Positions 9,488 to 18,000 of a stretch of DNA of 64,000 bases are shown here, in pieces. Within the stretch, counting starts at the first letter, position 1. Every line of letters starts with the position of its first letter. Source of the DNA: Asticcacaulis currens. Its GTDB lineage: Bacteria > Pseudomonadota > Alphaproteobacteria > Caulobacterales > Caulobacteraceae. Under the pieces are notes generated by a model, which did no database searches, had not been told where the DNA came from, and saw only the letters and a program-made list of their open reading frames with translations. The stretch is from contig NZ_JAQQKW010000004.1 in assembly GCF_028550395.1 (NCBI RefSeq), positions 62,001 to 126,000 on the forward strand. The letters run 5' to 3'. The position numbers were made by a program, and so were the translations under genes.

Positions 9488-9515
9488 ATTGTACATGTAG
9501 GCGGGAAAATGTCAA
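9488..9515 (-). promoter_or_regulatory. Promoter of the DUF1778/GNAT toxin-antitoxin operon
   Basis: On the minus strand TTGACA (9510-9515) and TACAAT (9488-9493) are separated by 16 bp. The predicted start lies about 24 bases before the antitoxin ATG. An 8-bp palindrome TACATGTA (9492-9499) overlaps the -10 and could be an operator for the ribbon-helix-helix antitoxin. Confidence 0.65.
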
Positions 9516-9919
9516 GCTGTACGCCATGAATGCGCACAACGCATAATATAGATTATGAGAACGGAGATCAGGTTCACATTTGTTGCGTTCTGTGCGTCGA
9601 AATGCGCAACAAGGTCCATTCTTAATGTATCCGCGAAACTAAGGCGCACCGCGACGCTAACCACAAAGCATAGCGGTGCGCCGATTATTTGGACTCAAAA
9701 AAACCCGAAAAGAACTACAGAGAACACGATAAACATACGTGAGTGTGGCGGCGATAATGGGTTCTGGTGCGGTAGCTTTTTCGGGCAAGAGGTTCTACGG
9801 CGGCGTTCAGTATCCGTCCTGTTCCGGGCTTCGGGCCGTGCATTGAATTCGGGGCTTGCTTTTTGCGACCGGTACTGGCGATTGAGTGTTCGGAAGATTC
9901 CATTTTCAGAGGGTAAAGA
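9516..9919. other. Intergenic region with an 8-bp inverted repeat
   Basis: About 400 bases with no convincing gene. TTGTTGCG (9580-9587) and CGCAACAA (9605-9612) form a perfect inverted repeat around a 17-base spacer. It could be an operator, a mobile-element end or a small RNA stem. The promoter of the following two-gene unit must lie in this stretch. Confidence 0.4.
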
Positions 9920-10327
9920 ATGGCAAGAAGAACGGCCTCAATTGACGCTATCATCAGGGGTTTGGCCGACGGAGGGCAACTCGGACTCGCTGATCTCGTC
10001 GCTGCGGAAATCGATCGGCTTGAACCGCGTTCGCTCCCCAAGACCAGTCGCAGGGAGACGGCTCACGAAGAACTGCGCCAGGTCTACGTCGCCGATCAGC
10101 TTATAACCCGGGTCATTAAAAATGAAATAGGCTTGCGTCGTGGATTGCGGGAGAGTGCCTTTAGGATGGGTGTCCGGCAGGTCGAAACCATTGAAGCAGG
10201 TCCCGACGAGAAGCCCGCGCGGATCGTGGATGTCCTGACCGATTCCGGCCGCATCGAAGCACTCGAGACTTTCCTCGAGACCTGGCAATCCCAGATCGGT
10301 CGTTTCCGCGAGGGGCAGCTGATATGA
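9920..10327 (+). CDS. Unknown protein, first gene of a two-gene unit
   Basis: 135 residues, no family recognised. It starts at ATG 9920 behind AGAGGG. It is highly charged and predicted helical: an N-terminal segment (ASIDAIIRGLADGGQLGLADLVAAEI), a central basic/acidic stretch (KTSRRETAHEELRQVYV) and a C-terminal helix pair. No membrane or signal segment is visible. Its stop overlaps the next start by four bases (ATGA), so the two products are probably made together and may interact. The nuclease-like partner suggests a restriction, defence or toxin-antitoxin role. That is inference. Confidence 0.6.
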   Translation: MARRTASIDAIIRGLADGGQLGLADLVAAEIDRLEPRSLPKTSRRETAHEELRQVYVADQLITRVIKNEIGLRRGLRESAFRMGVRQVETIEAGPDEKPARIVDVLTDSGRIEALETFLETWQSQIGRFREGQLI

Positions 10328-11079
10328 CGAAGACACTCACAAAGAAGCCCAAGGTCGCGCCGGCGCTTGAAGAGGCCGTCAAGGTCGCCGCCAAGGCGCT
10401 GAGCCTGACGCTTCCGGATTTACTAAGCAGCAATGGGAAGGCGTATGAGGCTTGGTTTCTTTTCTCGCTCGTTGAACGCGTTCGCCAAATGAGGGTCGAT
10501 ATCAAACCCTACGATCACAAGGACAAGCCGGCGCAGGTATTTCGGATCAAAGGCGGACCGGGTAATATTGTCAGCGCCTCGGCCAAGGGAAAACAGCCCT
10601 GTCACTTCCGGATCGAAAGTACTAAAACTTTCCCGCTCGAGCTGCACCTCAGCATCAACCACGTCGGAGGAAGCGGTGAAACACACGAAATGGACGTCAG
10701 CCTGATGCCCAAGTTCGTCGTCGATGGCATTCGTAAGGGATCCAAAGGCACGCCTTACAACGGGCCGCGCCATCTGTGTATTGAACTCAAGAACCATGCC
10801 CAGACCAGCGTACTGGACAAGAACGTCGCCCGGGCCCTTCTCGGAGCCGCTACTGACCTGCGGGAAGATCGCATGGTGGTCGGAGCCGGACTGTACATCG
10901 ACCCCTATCATTTCCATCAAATGTTCGGTCTTGTAACGGCCGCCAACATCGGCGACTCCTCCCAAAAGCTGTTGGCTAACTATGAGATTGCATCGTTCCC
11001 GGACGTCTATCCTTCGTCAGGCAACGGGATGAATGCGTTCAATTCCATTTCGGCTTATGTTCAAAAGATCGCCAGTTAG
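10324..11079 (+). CDS. Unknown protein with PD-(D/E)XK nuclease-like motif
   Basis: 251 residues; no named family recognised. A candidate PD-(D/E)XK active site is visible: EMD ending at Asp124, then after a beta strand IELK with Glu154 and Lys156, followed by a helix (NVARALLGAATDL). This is the order and chemistry of restriction-endonuclease-like folds, although the 29-residue gap is longer than average. No transmembrane segments. It is coupled by a 4-base overlap to the upstream unknown gene. Lying between toxin-antitoxin modules and IS debris, it is a plausible two-gene defence unit. Alternatives are a restriction subunit or a DNA-repair nuclease. Confidence 0.6.
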   Translation: MTKTLTKKPKVAPALEEAVKVAAKALSLTLPDLLSSNGKAYEAWFLFSLVERVRQMRVDIKPYDHKDKPAQVFRIKGGPGNIVSASAKGKQPCHFRIESTKTFPLELHLSINHVGGSGETHEMDVSLMPKFVVDGIRKGSKGTPYNGPRHLCIELKNHAQTSVLDKNVARALLGAATDLREDRMVVGAGLYIDPYHFHQMFGLVTAANIGDSSQKLLANYEIASFPDVYPSSGNGMNAFNSISAYVQKIAS

Positions 11080-11277
11080 CGGGTAGCGGAGCGTGAAAGT
11101 TGTTCGCTACCTGGTCTGCGGACCTAGCTATGCTTTATTTGCCTTGTTGGCCAAAGCCGGCGCCGGTTTGTATGGCTTTTTCGCGTTCGACTGATTCGGG
11201 GCGAGGCCGGCTTACACCCAACCACTGGTCGGCGCCGATGCCGTCATTGCCGTGCAGCGGCACCGAACGAGCGCTAG

Positions 11278-11508
11278 TCTCTGGATTTCGTATCGGATCA
11301 ACTGACCGACCGGCACCCATTGCGCATACTCTGCATGGTCGACGACTGCACCTGGGAGTGTCTGGCCTTGGTTGTCGACACCTACCTGTCTGGCGGGCGC
11401 GTTGCCCGTGAACTCGATCTGATTATTGCCCAGCGAGGTAAGCCGAAGATGATTGTAAGCGACAATGGCACTGAGTTCACCAGCTATCCGCTTCTTCCGG
11501 GGGCCTGA
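11278..11508 (+). pseudogene. IS3-family transposase (orfB) fragment
   Basis: The frame from 11278 reads LDFVSDQLTDRHPLRILC, then VDDCTWECLALVVDT, RVARELDLIIAQRGKP and IVSDNGTEF. This is the central DDE integrase core of IS3-type transposases, with the first and second catalytic Asp in VDD and SDN. A stop codon (11275-11277) precedes it, and homology ends about 11487, so only about 70 of some 280 residues remain. No terminal inverted repeats could be assigned. The 200 bases between the previous gene and this fragment show nothing recognisable. Confidence 0.75.
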
Positions 11509-11615
11509 AATTTCGATATGGATCGGGGTTAGGATCCGGCTCGTAGCCGTGGCCGAGGGCTAGCGCCTACGTTTCGTCCGACGCAATGCGATTTTTTGAC
11601 GAAGAAAGGTAAGTG

Positions 11616-11876
11616 ATGGAAAGAGAGCCTGCGCCACAGAGTGCAATCGCTACGCCAGGAGAAATTCTACTCGCGGAGTTTCTCAAGCCCATGAAGATCG
11701 CGGTCGAGGCTTTTGCAGATCAAATTGGGCACGATCGATGTCTCATCGACGGTTTCATTAAAGGGCAGCATCGTCTTGAGCCCGATGTTCTCATATCAAT
11801 CGACCGCGCCCTCGGCCTGAGCGATGGCTATTGGAGCAACCTGCAAGTCATTTACGACACCCAAATGACTAAATAG
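11616..11876 (+). CDS. Orphan HigA-like antitoxin protein (copy 1)
   Basis: 86 residues from ATG 11616 (AAAGGTAAG upstream). It has a HigA-type fold signature: TPGEILLAEFLKPMKIAVEAFADQIG, a degenerate HTH, then RLEPDVLISIDRALGLSDGYWSNLQ, which matches the HigA motif after the HTH. No higB-like gene lies on either side, so it is an orphan. A second, very similar gene lies inverted at 60642-60914. In both places it sits tail-to-tail with an SRAP-type gene or fragment. A role as a DNA-binding repressor is possible. Confidence 0.75.
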   Translation: MEREPAPQSAIATPGEILLAEFLKPMKIAVEAFADQIGHDRCLIDGFIKGQHRLEPDVLISIDRALGLSDGYWSNLQVIYDTQMTK

Positions 11877-11880
11877 CACA

Positions 11881-11985
11881 CTAAGTAAGTTGGGCAGGTG
11901 GCAGGTTTCCAGCCAGATCGAGAATGGCTCGCGTAATGACCCCGATAGCCTGCTGATTGGTGCAGACGGAGTAAAGCTTGCACAT
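11881..11985 (-). pseudogene. 5' fragment of an SRAP (YedK/HMCES-like) gene
   Basis: On the minus strand ATG 11985 opens MCKLYSVCTNQQAI, then a helix VITRAILDLAGNLPP, and stops at 11881-11883. The initiator Met followed by Cys2 is the hallmark of SRAP proteins, which crosslink abasic sites through that Cys. Only about 34 residues are left of some 220. About 160 bases here, including upstream non-coding sequence to about 12056, match the inverted region at 59.82-59.98 kb. This copy keeps the correct reading frame where the other one has lost two bases. Confidence 0.7.
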
Positions 11986-12125
11986 AATGCGTTCCAAACT
12001 GTGAGGCCAGCCGTGTGCATGTTAGCCCTTGGTGGGTCAGTAGGGCTGTGACCTACGTGGGGACCCAGTGCGGGTAGGGTCGTCCGTCAGCTTCCTGTTC
12101 CTTCACCAGCACTTCGGTGCAGCCT

Positions 12126-13143
12126 ATGAGCCTGCCTCAGACCTATGTTGACGGCTTTTTCGTTGAGTGGGAGGCCGGCGAATACAAGGCGCGCGTTGCC
12201 ATGCTGAATGGGCGCTCCAAGACCTCGAAGGTCTTCGGTGTCCGCAAACCAAAGGCTCAGCCGGCCGATGAAAAGGCCACGGCCCGTCGGCCGCAGGCCG
12301 TGCGAGAGCGGCTGGAGCGAACGGTGCGGCAAACGTCAGAGGTAGTGGTCAAGATCTATTCGTCCTGCAAAAGGTTGAAGCAGATCGGACGCCATATCGA
12401 TTATATCAGCCGGAGGGGCGAACTAGAAATCGAGGACCAAGACGGCGATCGGCTCATGGGCCGGGAAGACGTCAAAGCCGTGGTCGAAGAGTGGCGTGAC
12501 GGCGGCATTGAGGTTCTGGAGGGTAAAAGCGATCGGCGCGGCACCCTCAATATCGTATTTTCCATGCCGGCCGAGACCGACGAGGTCAGCCTGAAGCGGG
12601 CGCTACGCGCATTTGCGAAAAGAACATTCTCCGACCTCCCTATGTCTTTGCCTACCATACACCATCAACAGATCCGGACCCGGAACCTCAAGAGCACCCG
12701 CACATCAAACTGAGCGTAAAGGTCGAGGGGCGCTCTGCCGTCGTCTGAACCCGCGTAAGGCGCATCTCCAAAAATGGCGAGAGGGTTTCGCGGCTGATCT
12801 GCGAGCCCATGGCATATATGCGAACGCCACCAGTCGTCTGGCTAGATTAAACCCCCACCGCGGTGTGTCGCGCGCCAGGCTGGCGGTGGAGGCGAAGGGC
12901 CGAGCGACGGCCCCGGCGCCTGAATCGATACCAGATCCACAGCGATCGAAACGGGCCGAACGCCTAGAGGCTGGGCGCCTCGAATATTATTACGCCGCGG
13001 CTTACACGCTGTCCCAATCCGAGTTGCCGTCGGATCAGGCGCTTTCTCTAGCCCTTGCGAGCTTTCATGGCCGCATCAAATCGGGGAATATTCCTATGCC
13101 GGCGCCGCAGCGCCGATCCCTGCCTTCTGAACCCGATCGGTAG
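12126..13143 (+). pseudogene. Relaxase/mobilisation protein, frameshifted
   Basis: The first frame (12126-12645) gives a conjugative relaxase middle region: KIYSSCKRLKQIGRHIDYISRRGELEIED and LNIVFSMPAETDEVSLKRALRAFA. Homology then moves to a second frame (YVFAYHT, EHPHIKLSVKVEG; His-x-His of the metal site) and again to a third (LNPRKAHLQKWREGFAADLRAHGI) that runs to TAG 13141-13143. The first shift fits loss of one C near 12640; the second lies near 12735. Intact relaxases of this type nick oriT in plasmids and integrative elements. It is dead here, and no oriT or secretion genes are visible nearby, so this is a scar of a mobile element. Confidence 0.8.
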
Positions 13144-13179
13144 GCGTGTTTGCGTATCAAGGGTGATTGGACTGCATTT

Positions 13180-14076
13180 TTACACGACCAGGGTGTCGGC
13201 CAGGAAATCAACAAAGGCCCGAACGCGTCCGGATACCGCCGGCTGGCCGGCGAAGACCGCCTGGATGATCTCTGTTTCGGTAGAGCGATATAGTTCGAGG
13301 ACGGGGATAAGCTCTCCCCTGGCGATTTCCCCGCTGATATGGAATGCACCCACGCGCGCCAGCCCGAAGCCCGCGATCGCGAGCTGGACCAGTGCCTCTC
13401 CGTTATCGACGATAAACGGACCGTTGGGCAGCCATTCGACAGGCGATCCGCTGACGACAAATGGCCACGGGAAGGTTCGGCCGGACGTTGCAAGTCGCAG
13501 GCAAACATGCTGCTCCAGCGCATCCGGCGAGAGAGGCGTTCCATACTGCGCCAGATAGGCTGGAGATCCAACGATCAGACGGGCACTTTCCGCCAGCTTC
13601 CTGACCTTAAGGTCGCTGTCCGGCAATCTCCCGATGCGGATCGCTACGTCGGCCTCGCCAGTCGTAAGGTCGACGACCCTGTCTGTCAGGCTGACCTGAA
13701 CGGTGACATCGGGATAGAGCGCGTTAAACGCATCGATCAGTGGCAGTATGTGCAAGCGGCCGAAGGCGATCGAGGTCGAGACCTTCAGCAATCCCCGCGG
13801 ATGTACGCCATCGCCAAGGGTCTGCTCCAGCTCGTCGAGGTCTGCCAGGATACGGCGCGCACTGCGATAGCAGGTCTCACCCTCTCGGGTCAGACGGAAG
13901 AGCCGGCTTTCCCGAACGATCAACCTGGCGCCGATGCGTTCTTCAAGCCGTTTCAGCATCCGCGATGCCGTCGAGGGGACGAGCCCCAAGCGTCGTGCGC
14001 CCGCCGATACGCCGCCAGCCGCCACGATCGCGGCAAACACTTCAAGCTCCCCACTGCGTCCGCTCAGGTCAGTCAT
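13180..14076 (-). CDS. LysR-family transcriptional regulator
   Basis: 298 residues from ATG 14076 behind a strong GGAGG. N-terminal winged HTH (ELEVFAAIVAAGGVSAGARRLGL, then PSTASRMLKRLEERIGARLI) and C-terminal LysR substrate-binding domain (VSTSIAFGRLHILPLI, LTTGEADVAIRIG). It is divergent from an SDR-family gene (14168), the classic layout for autorepression plus ligand-dependent activation. The 91-base gap is AT-rich and would contain the operator. The ligand is unknown. Confidence 0.92.
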   Translation of the reverse strand: MTDLSGRSGELEVFAAIVAAGGVSAGARRLGLVPSTASRMLKRLEERIGARLIVRESRLFRLTREGETCYRSARRILADLDELEQTLGDGVHPRGLLKVSTSIAFGRLHILPLIDAFNALYPDVTVQVSLTDRVVDLTTGEADVAIRIGRLPDSDLKVRKLAESARLIVGSPAYLAQYGTPLSPDALEQHVCLRLATSGRTFPWPFVVSGSPVEWLPNGPFIVDNGEALVQLAIAGFGLARVGAFHISGEIARGELIPVLELYRSTETEIIQAVFAGQPAVSGRVRAFVDFLADTLVV

Positions 14077-14167
14077 CGTTGCCTCCAGTGCAAAGATAAT
14101 TGCTTAATCACGCGCTTTTTGGCCACCGCAAAATGTATATCGTTGCATTTCAGCAAAGGAGATTGCT

Positions 14168-15052
14168 ATGACTGTATTCATTACCGGTGCCAGCGGCTTC
14201 ATCGGCGGCGCGGTCGCTACACGATTTATCAGAGCCGGCCACACCGTGCGCGGCCTCATACGCGATGCCACAAAGGCGGATAGCCTGCGCGCTTTCGGCA
14301 TCGATCCGGTGATCGGTACACTGTCGGATGCCACCCTTTTGTCGGAGGAAGCGAAACGCGCCGACGTCGTCATCAATGCCGCCAGCAGCGATGATAGGGC
14401 AGCGGCCGACGTCCTGATTGGGGCTTTGTCGGGGTCGGGCAAGACCCTTATCCATACCAGCGGGTCGAGCATCGTCGCCGACGAGGCGCGCGGTGAGCCA
14501 TCGGACGCGGTTTTCGATGAGGATACCCCGCGTTCCCCCAAGCCCGATAAGGAGGCCCGTGTCGCTCTTGATCGTGCTATCCTCGACGCGCCAGGGGTCC
14601 GATCTATCGTTCTGTGCAACAGCCTGATCTACGGTGACGCTCTGGGGCCGGACGCCCGCAGCGTTCAACTACCGCGTTTGGTTGATCTTGCCAAGTCCAC
14701 CGGCGCCGCACGCTACATAGGGCGTGGGCTGAACAGATGGTCAACCGTCCATATCGCCGATGTCGCAGACCTTTATTTTTTGGCCTACGAGCGCGCGCCG
14801 GACGGTTTCTTCGCTTTCGTCGAGAACGGTGAATCGGCCTTCGCGGACATGGTTCAGGCGATTGCGGACGCGCTCGGACTTGGCCAGGCGACCGGCATGA
14901 CCAGCGAAGCGGCGGAATCCGCGTGGGGGCGAGAAGTGGCGATCTTCGCACTTGGTTCCAACAGCCGCGTGCGCGCTAAGCGGGCGAGGGCGCTTGGATG
15001 GACACCGGCTCAAGGCTCTGCGGAAGCTTGGGTACGTCAAGCCGTCCGATAA
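14168..15052 (+). CDS. NAD(P)-binding SDR / epimerase-like oxidoreductase
   Basis: 294 residues behind AAGGAG. Rossmann glycine motif GASGFIG at residues 7-13, then GHTVRGLIRD, a VVINAAS strand and STVHIADVADLYFLAYE, as in atypical or extended SDR proteins of the NAD-dependent epimerase/dehydratase group. I do not see a clear YxxxK catalytic pair at the usual place (SLIYGDALG contains the Tyr but no Lys at +4), so it may be an NADPH sensor or a reductase of unusual mechanism. It is probably controlled by the divergent LysR regulator. Confidence 0.88.
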   Translation: MTVFITGASGFIGGAVATRFIRAGHTVRGLIRDATKADSLRAFGIDPVIGTLSDATLLSEEAKRADVVINAASSDDRAAADVLIGALSGSGKTLIHTSGSSIVADEARGEPSDAVFDEDTPRSPKPDKEARVALDRAILDAPGVRSIVLCNSLIYGDALGPDARSVQLPRLVDLAKSTGAARYIGRGLNRWSTVHIADVADLYFLAYERAPDGFFAFVENGESAFADMVQAIADALGLGQATGMTSEAAESAWGREVAIFALGSNSRVRAKRARALGWTPAQGSAEAWVRQAVR

Positions 15053-15201
15053 TTTTTAATGCGCCAAATGTCGGCGACGAGATCGCGGCATGTGGCGATA
15101 GGCTGCTTTTAAGGAGAGAGACCGACAGAGAGCGTCCAGGGGTTGCCGGCACGAGACAGACGTGACGCCTTCGCGTTTCAGACCGTTAGACGACGCGCGA
15201 C

Positions 15202-15674
15202 ATGCAACTTGATGCCTTCGATCGCCAGCCACTAAACCTTGTTCAGGAAGGTACGGACCGCACAGCCGACAGTCTCGCGGAGGACATCGCCCTCTCGCCG
15301 TCCGCCATCCAGCGACGTCTGAGGCGTCTCAAAGAAACGGCCGTCATCTAACGCCAGATCGCTGTGCTTGATCCCGTAAAGGCTACAAGCCGGTCCTGTT
15401 CATAGCCAGTCTGGAAGTTGAGCGGGAACTGCCGGAATGCTTTGCCGCTCTACGTCGTTGGCTGGCAAAGGAACCCAATGTCCAGCAGGCCTATTCCGTA
15501 ACCGGCGAGGCCGACTTTGTCGTGATCATCGCGGCACCCGACACGACCGTCTACGATGATTTGATGACGCACCTTGTGGGTGAACATGTAAATGTGAAAC
15601 GCTTCAGCACCAATGTCGCGCTGAGGATCGACAAGCGAAGCCTCACCCTGCCAATGGACGACCTCGAAACCTGA
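15202..15674 (+). pseudogene. Lrp/AsnC-family regulator, stop codon and frameshift
   Basis: ATG 15202 begins an AsnC HTH (SLAEDIALSPSAIQRRLRRL), then an in-frame TAA at 15349-15351 replaces the Gln codon seen in the intact relative at 37049. A one-base loss near 15388 moves the rest to another frame, which reads VLFIASLEVERELPECFAAL, ADFVVIIAAPDT and HVNVKRFSTNVAL to TGA 15672-15674. It is a clear paralogue of the 37049-37522 gene but cannot be translated whole. No transporter or enzyme target lies beside it. Confidence 0.85.
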
Positions 15675-15689
15675 CGCTGGTTCCAAACA

Positions 15690-16563
15690 AAATTGTCTCG
15701 ACCGGATATTATCGCGCAGCCAGTCTGAAACCGACGAAAGTGCCGACGGCCCAGGAGGCTCAGGCGCTGTCGACAGTTAATGCTGTGGCCACGAAGCGTA
15801 AAAGGCGACACCTGCACCAGATGGCCGGATGTCAATTCGCTTTCAATCAGTTTCAGGCTGAGAATAGCGGCGCCTGGGCCGGCTCCGGCTGCTTGTGTGG
15901 CGTGAATCTCATCGGGAACTCCAAAATGACCCAGGCTCTCCAAAAATTGGGAGCCTGCTTCGGCCTGCCATTTTTCCCAGGTCGGGTTGAGGGGGTGCGG
16001 CGCTCTCCAACGAATGTGTATCTGCGGCCGTCCACTGAGGCTGCCGGCAATTGCAGGCGCTGCGACAGGCGCGAAAGCATCGGTGAGAATGACTTCGGGA
16101 CAGGTGTCAGCAGACGGCAGAAACTCCAGCCGGATAGAAATATCGACCGGGGAGTTCAGTCGGTTATCACCCGCGGCGCTGGACAAAATCTGTAGATCGA
16201 CCAGGGGCAGATCGGCGTGAAATTCGCCAAGCCTCGGGACGAGCCATCGGCTCAGGAACACATTCGAAGCGGAGAGTGTCACGCTGGTGCGCCATCGGGA
16301 CTCGTGCAGACGGAATAAGGCCGCTTCGATCGCATCGAAGCCTGTCTGCAGGACGGGAAACAGGCGCGCACCGGCTTCGGTAAGCTCTATCTTCCGCGCA
16401 CCCTGCTCGAACAGGATAAAGCCAGTATGATCTTCCAGGGCCGGACCTGATGACTGATCGCTGTCGGCGTGACATTCTGCTCGCTTGCCTCGCCCTTATA
16501 GCTAACGGCTCGCGCGGCGGCCTCGAAGGCGCGCAGAGAAGACAATGGTGGTATTCTACGCAT
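15690..16563 (-). pseudogene. LysR (GcvA-like) regulator, multiply frameshifted
   Basis: From ATG 16563: MRRIPPLSSLRAFEAAARAVSY, the start of GcvA-type LysR regulators, then a one-base shift near 16448 after AISHQVR. The second frame continues with HTGFILFEQGARKIELTEAG, VTLSASNVFLSRWLVPRL and DISIRLEFLP. A further shift and a stop near 15780-15810 lead to a last piece with SALSSVSDWLRDNI. Three breaks in about 290 codons show advanced decay. With the AsnC remnant beside it, it forms a patch of dead regulators. Confidence 0.8.
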
Positions 16564-16650
16564 GGGAACGGTGTCTTTAGTTGCAGACATGGCTCCGGCT
16601 GCATGCCACCACGGAGCCAATGTAATTGGACGGCGGCTAGACAACACGCG

Positions 16651-17406
16651 TCAAGGCACGGCTGTGAAGGTGGCGCTGCCGTCCGTGAAATAGACTTCTG
16701 TAACGCCCTCGTAGCCGGAATCCGTACCAGCATAGAGCCAGATTTCGCCCTGAGCGTTGGCCGTTACGGGGAGGGTATTGGTTCCACTCGAGAGAGATTT
16801 GAATTCGAAAACGGGGGCGGCGCCGCATGTGCCGATTGATTTGGCGATGTTCCCTAGCACTAGCGAATTGGCGCCAGCATCCATTTGAGAGCCGATGTCG
16901 AAGTCGGGGCGCGCCCAGTTCGATTTGGTCACTTTGCCAGGGACATGCGCCAGAGCACCTGTTTTGATAAGTACGGCTTCACCCTCGGCTCCGCCGATAC
17001 CGGGGCAGCCCGGCGGGGCGCTTGTCGCAATGCGCAAGGAAAAGGCCACCTTGTAGGTCTTGTTTGGCGTAAATCCATCGATGCGCCTGTAGAGGTACAT
17101 GAAGACATCGTCCGGTCGATTATGGCTCTTCAACCGCCACCCCTTCTGTGCAGGCAGAGGCGAAGGTAAGTTGGCTAACGCCGCCTCGAACTCGACAGCG
17201 GCTTCGCCGTCGATAGGGAAGTCCGCGAAATCTGCTGTCCAGGGAACCGCCGTCGAACCAAAATCAAGGTCGACTTCACGCGGCGGAGTCGGGACTGGCG
17301 TCGGAGGCATAGGCACTGGAGGCTGGCTGCCTCCGGATTCACCTCCGCATGCGGATAGGGCCATCATGGAGAGAAACGACAAACTTATGAATCGGCGGCA
17401 AGACAT
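16651..17406 (-). CDS. Putative lipoprotein of unknown function
   Basis: 251 residues if translation starts at ATG 17406 (a further ATG at 17430 adds eight residues). The signal sequence ends in a lipobox, LSAC, followed by GGESGGSQPPVPMPPTPVP, a flexible Gly/Ser and Pro linker common to outer-membrane lipoproteins. The rest (about residues 45-250) looks like an all-beta domain, with KTYKVAFSLRIATS and the end GYEGVTEVYFTDGSATF resembling jelly-roll carbohydrate-binding modules. Probably an exposed binding or adhesion protein. No operon partner is evident. Confidence 0.75.
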   Translation of the reverse strand: MSCRRFISLSFLSMMALSACGGESGGSQPPVPMPPTPVPTPPREVDLDFGSTAVPWTADFADFPIDGEAAVEFEAALANLPSPLPAQKGWRLKSHNRPDDVFMYLYRRIDGFTPNKTYKVAFSLRIATSAPPGCPGIGGAEGEAVLIKTGALAHVPGKVTKSNWARPDFDIGSQMDAGANSLVLGNIAKSIGTCGAAPVFEFKSLSSGTNTLPVTANAQGEIWLYAGTDSGYEGVTEVYFTDGSATFTAVP

Positions 17407-18000
17407 CAGAGGGCTTTCTTGTGCGGGCATAAGGAAGATAAGCTAAGGCCTGCGCCGATTGCCCGCGAAAAGATGTCAAAATTTACCCAAAATCGTCCGG
17501 TCTGCGGCGGTAAACGGCAACCTTGTTCATGTGGGCTGCGCGGGGCGAAACTTCCCAAGCCGTGGCGCTCAGGCTTCGGCCATGCTTAGAAGGTAGTCTC
17601 GTATGCGCGGTTTAATCTGCCGTCACAGGAGAATTCGAGAGCTAGGGACGCCTAAACTGGAGAGCTCGCAACCGAAGGCCGGGCGCAGCCGCGTCACGCT
17701 TGTAACTGCCGCTTTTTCGCAAGTTACCCACTGATTTTGGGCACAGGTGGTCGTATAAGTCGTTCATTCATAGTATGCCTACAGGTAAGTAAGAAATACC
17801 GCCTGAAAATAGTTCATAGTCCTAATAGCTCCCTTAAGGCATGCCATAGAAGCGCTGGTTTCTGGCCTTCCACCGATGATGTGAACTGTTACGGGTGCGC
17901 AAAAAGCAGGGGACTTACGAATGTGGCCCCAGGCCTTTGAGACTATCCTGAAGCCCTTCACGGCTATTGCTATGCAATAGCCATTCCCGGAGGCATTGGG
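17407..18000. other. Intergenic region, no gene recognised
   Basis: About 590 bases. The lipoprotein promoter should be near the left end. Small frames here lack family resemblance or good ribosome sites. I see no repeat or RNA structure of note. Confidence 0.5.

Noticed and set aside
11100-11411. Plus-strand frame of 103 codons before the IS3 fragment
   Set aside because: No resemblance to the transposase N-terminus, and it overlaps the real transposase frame.
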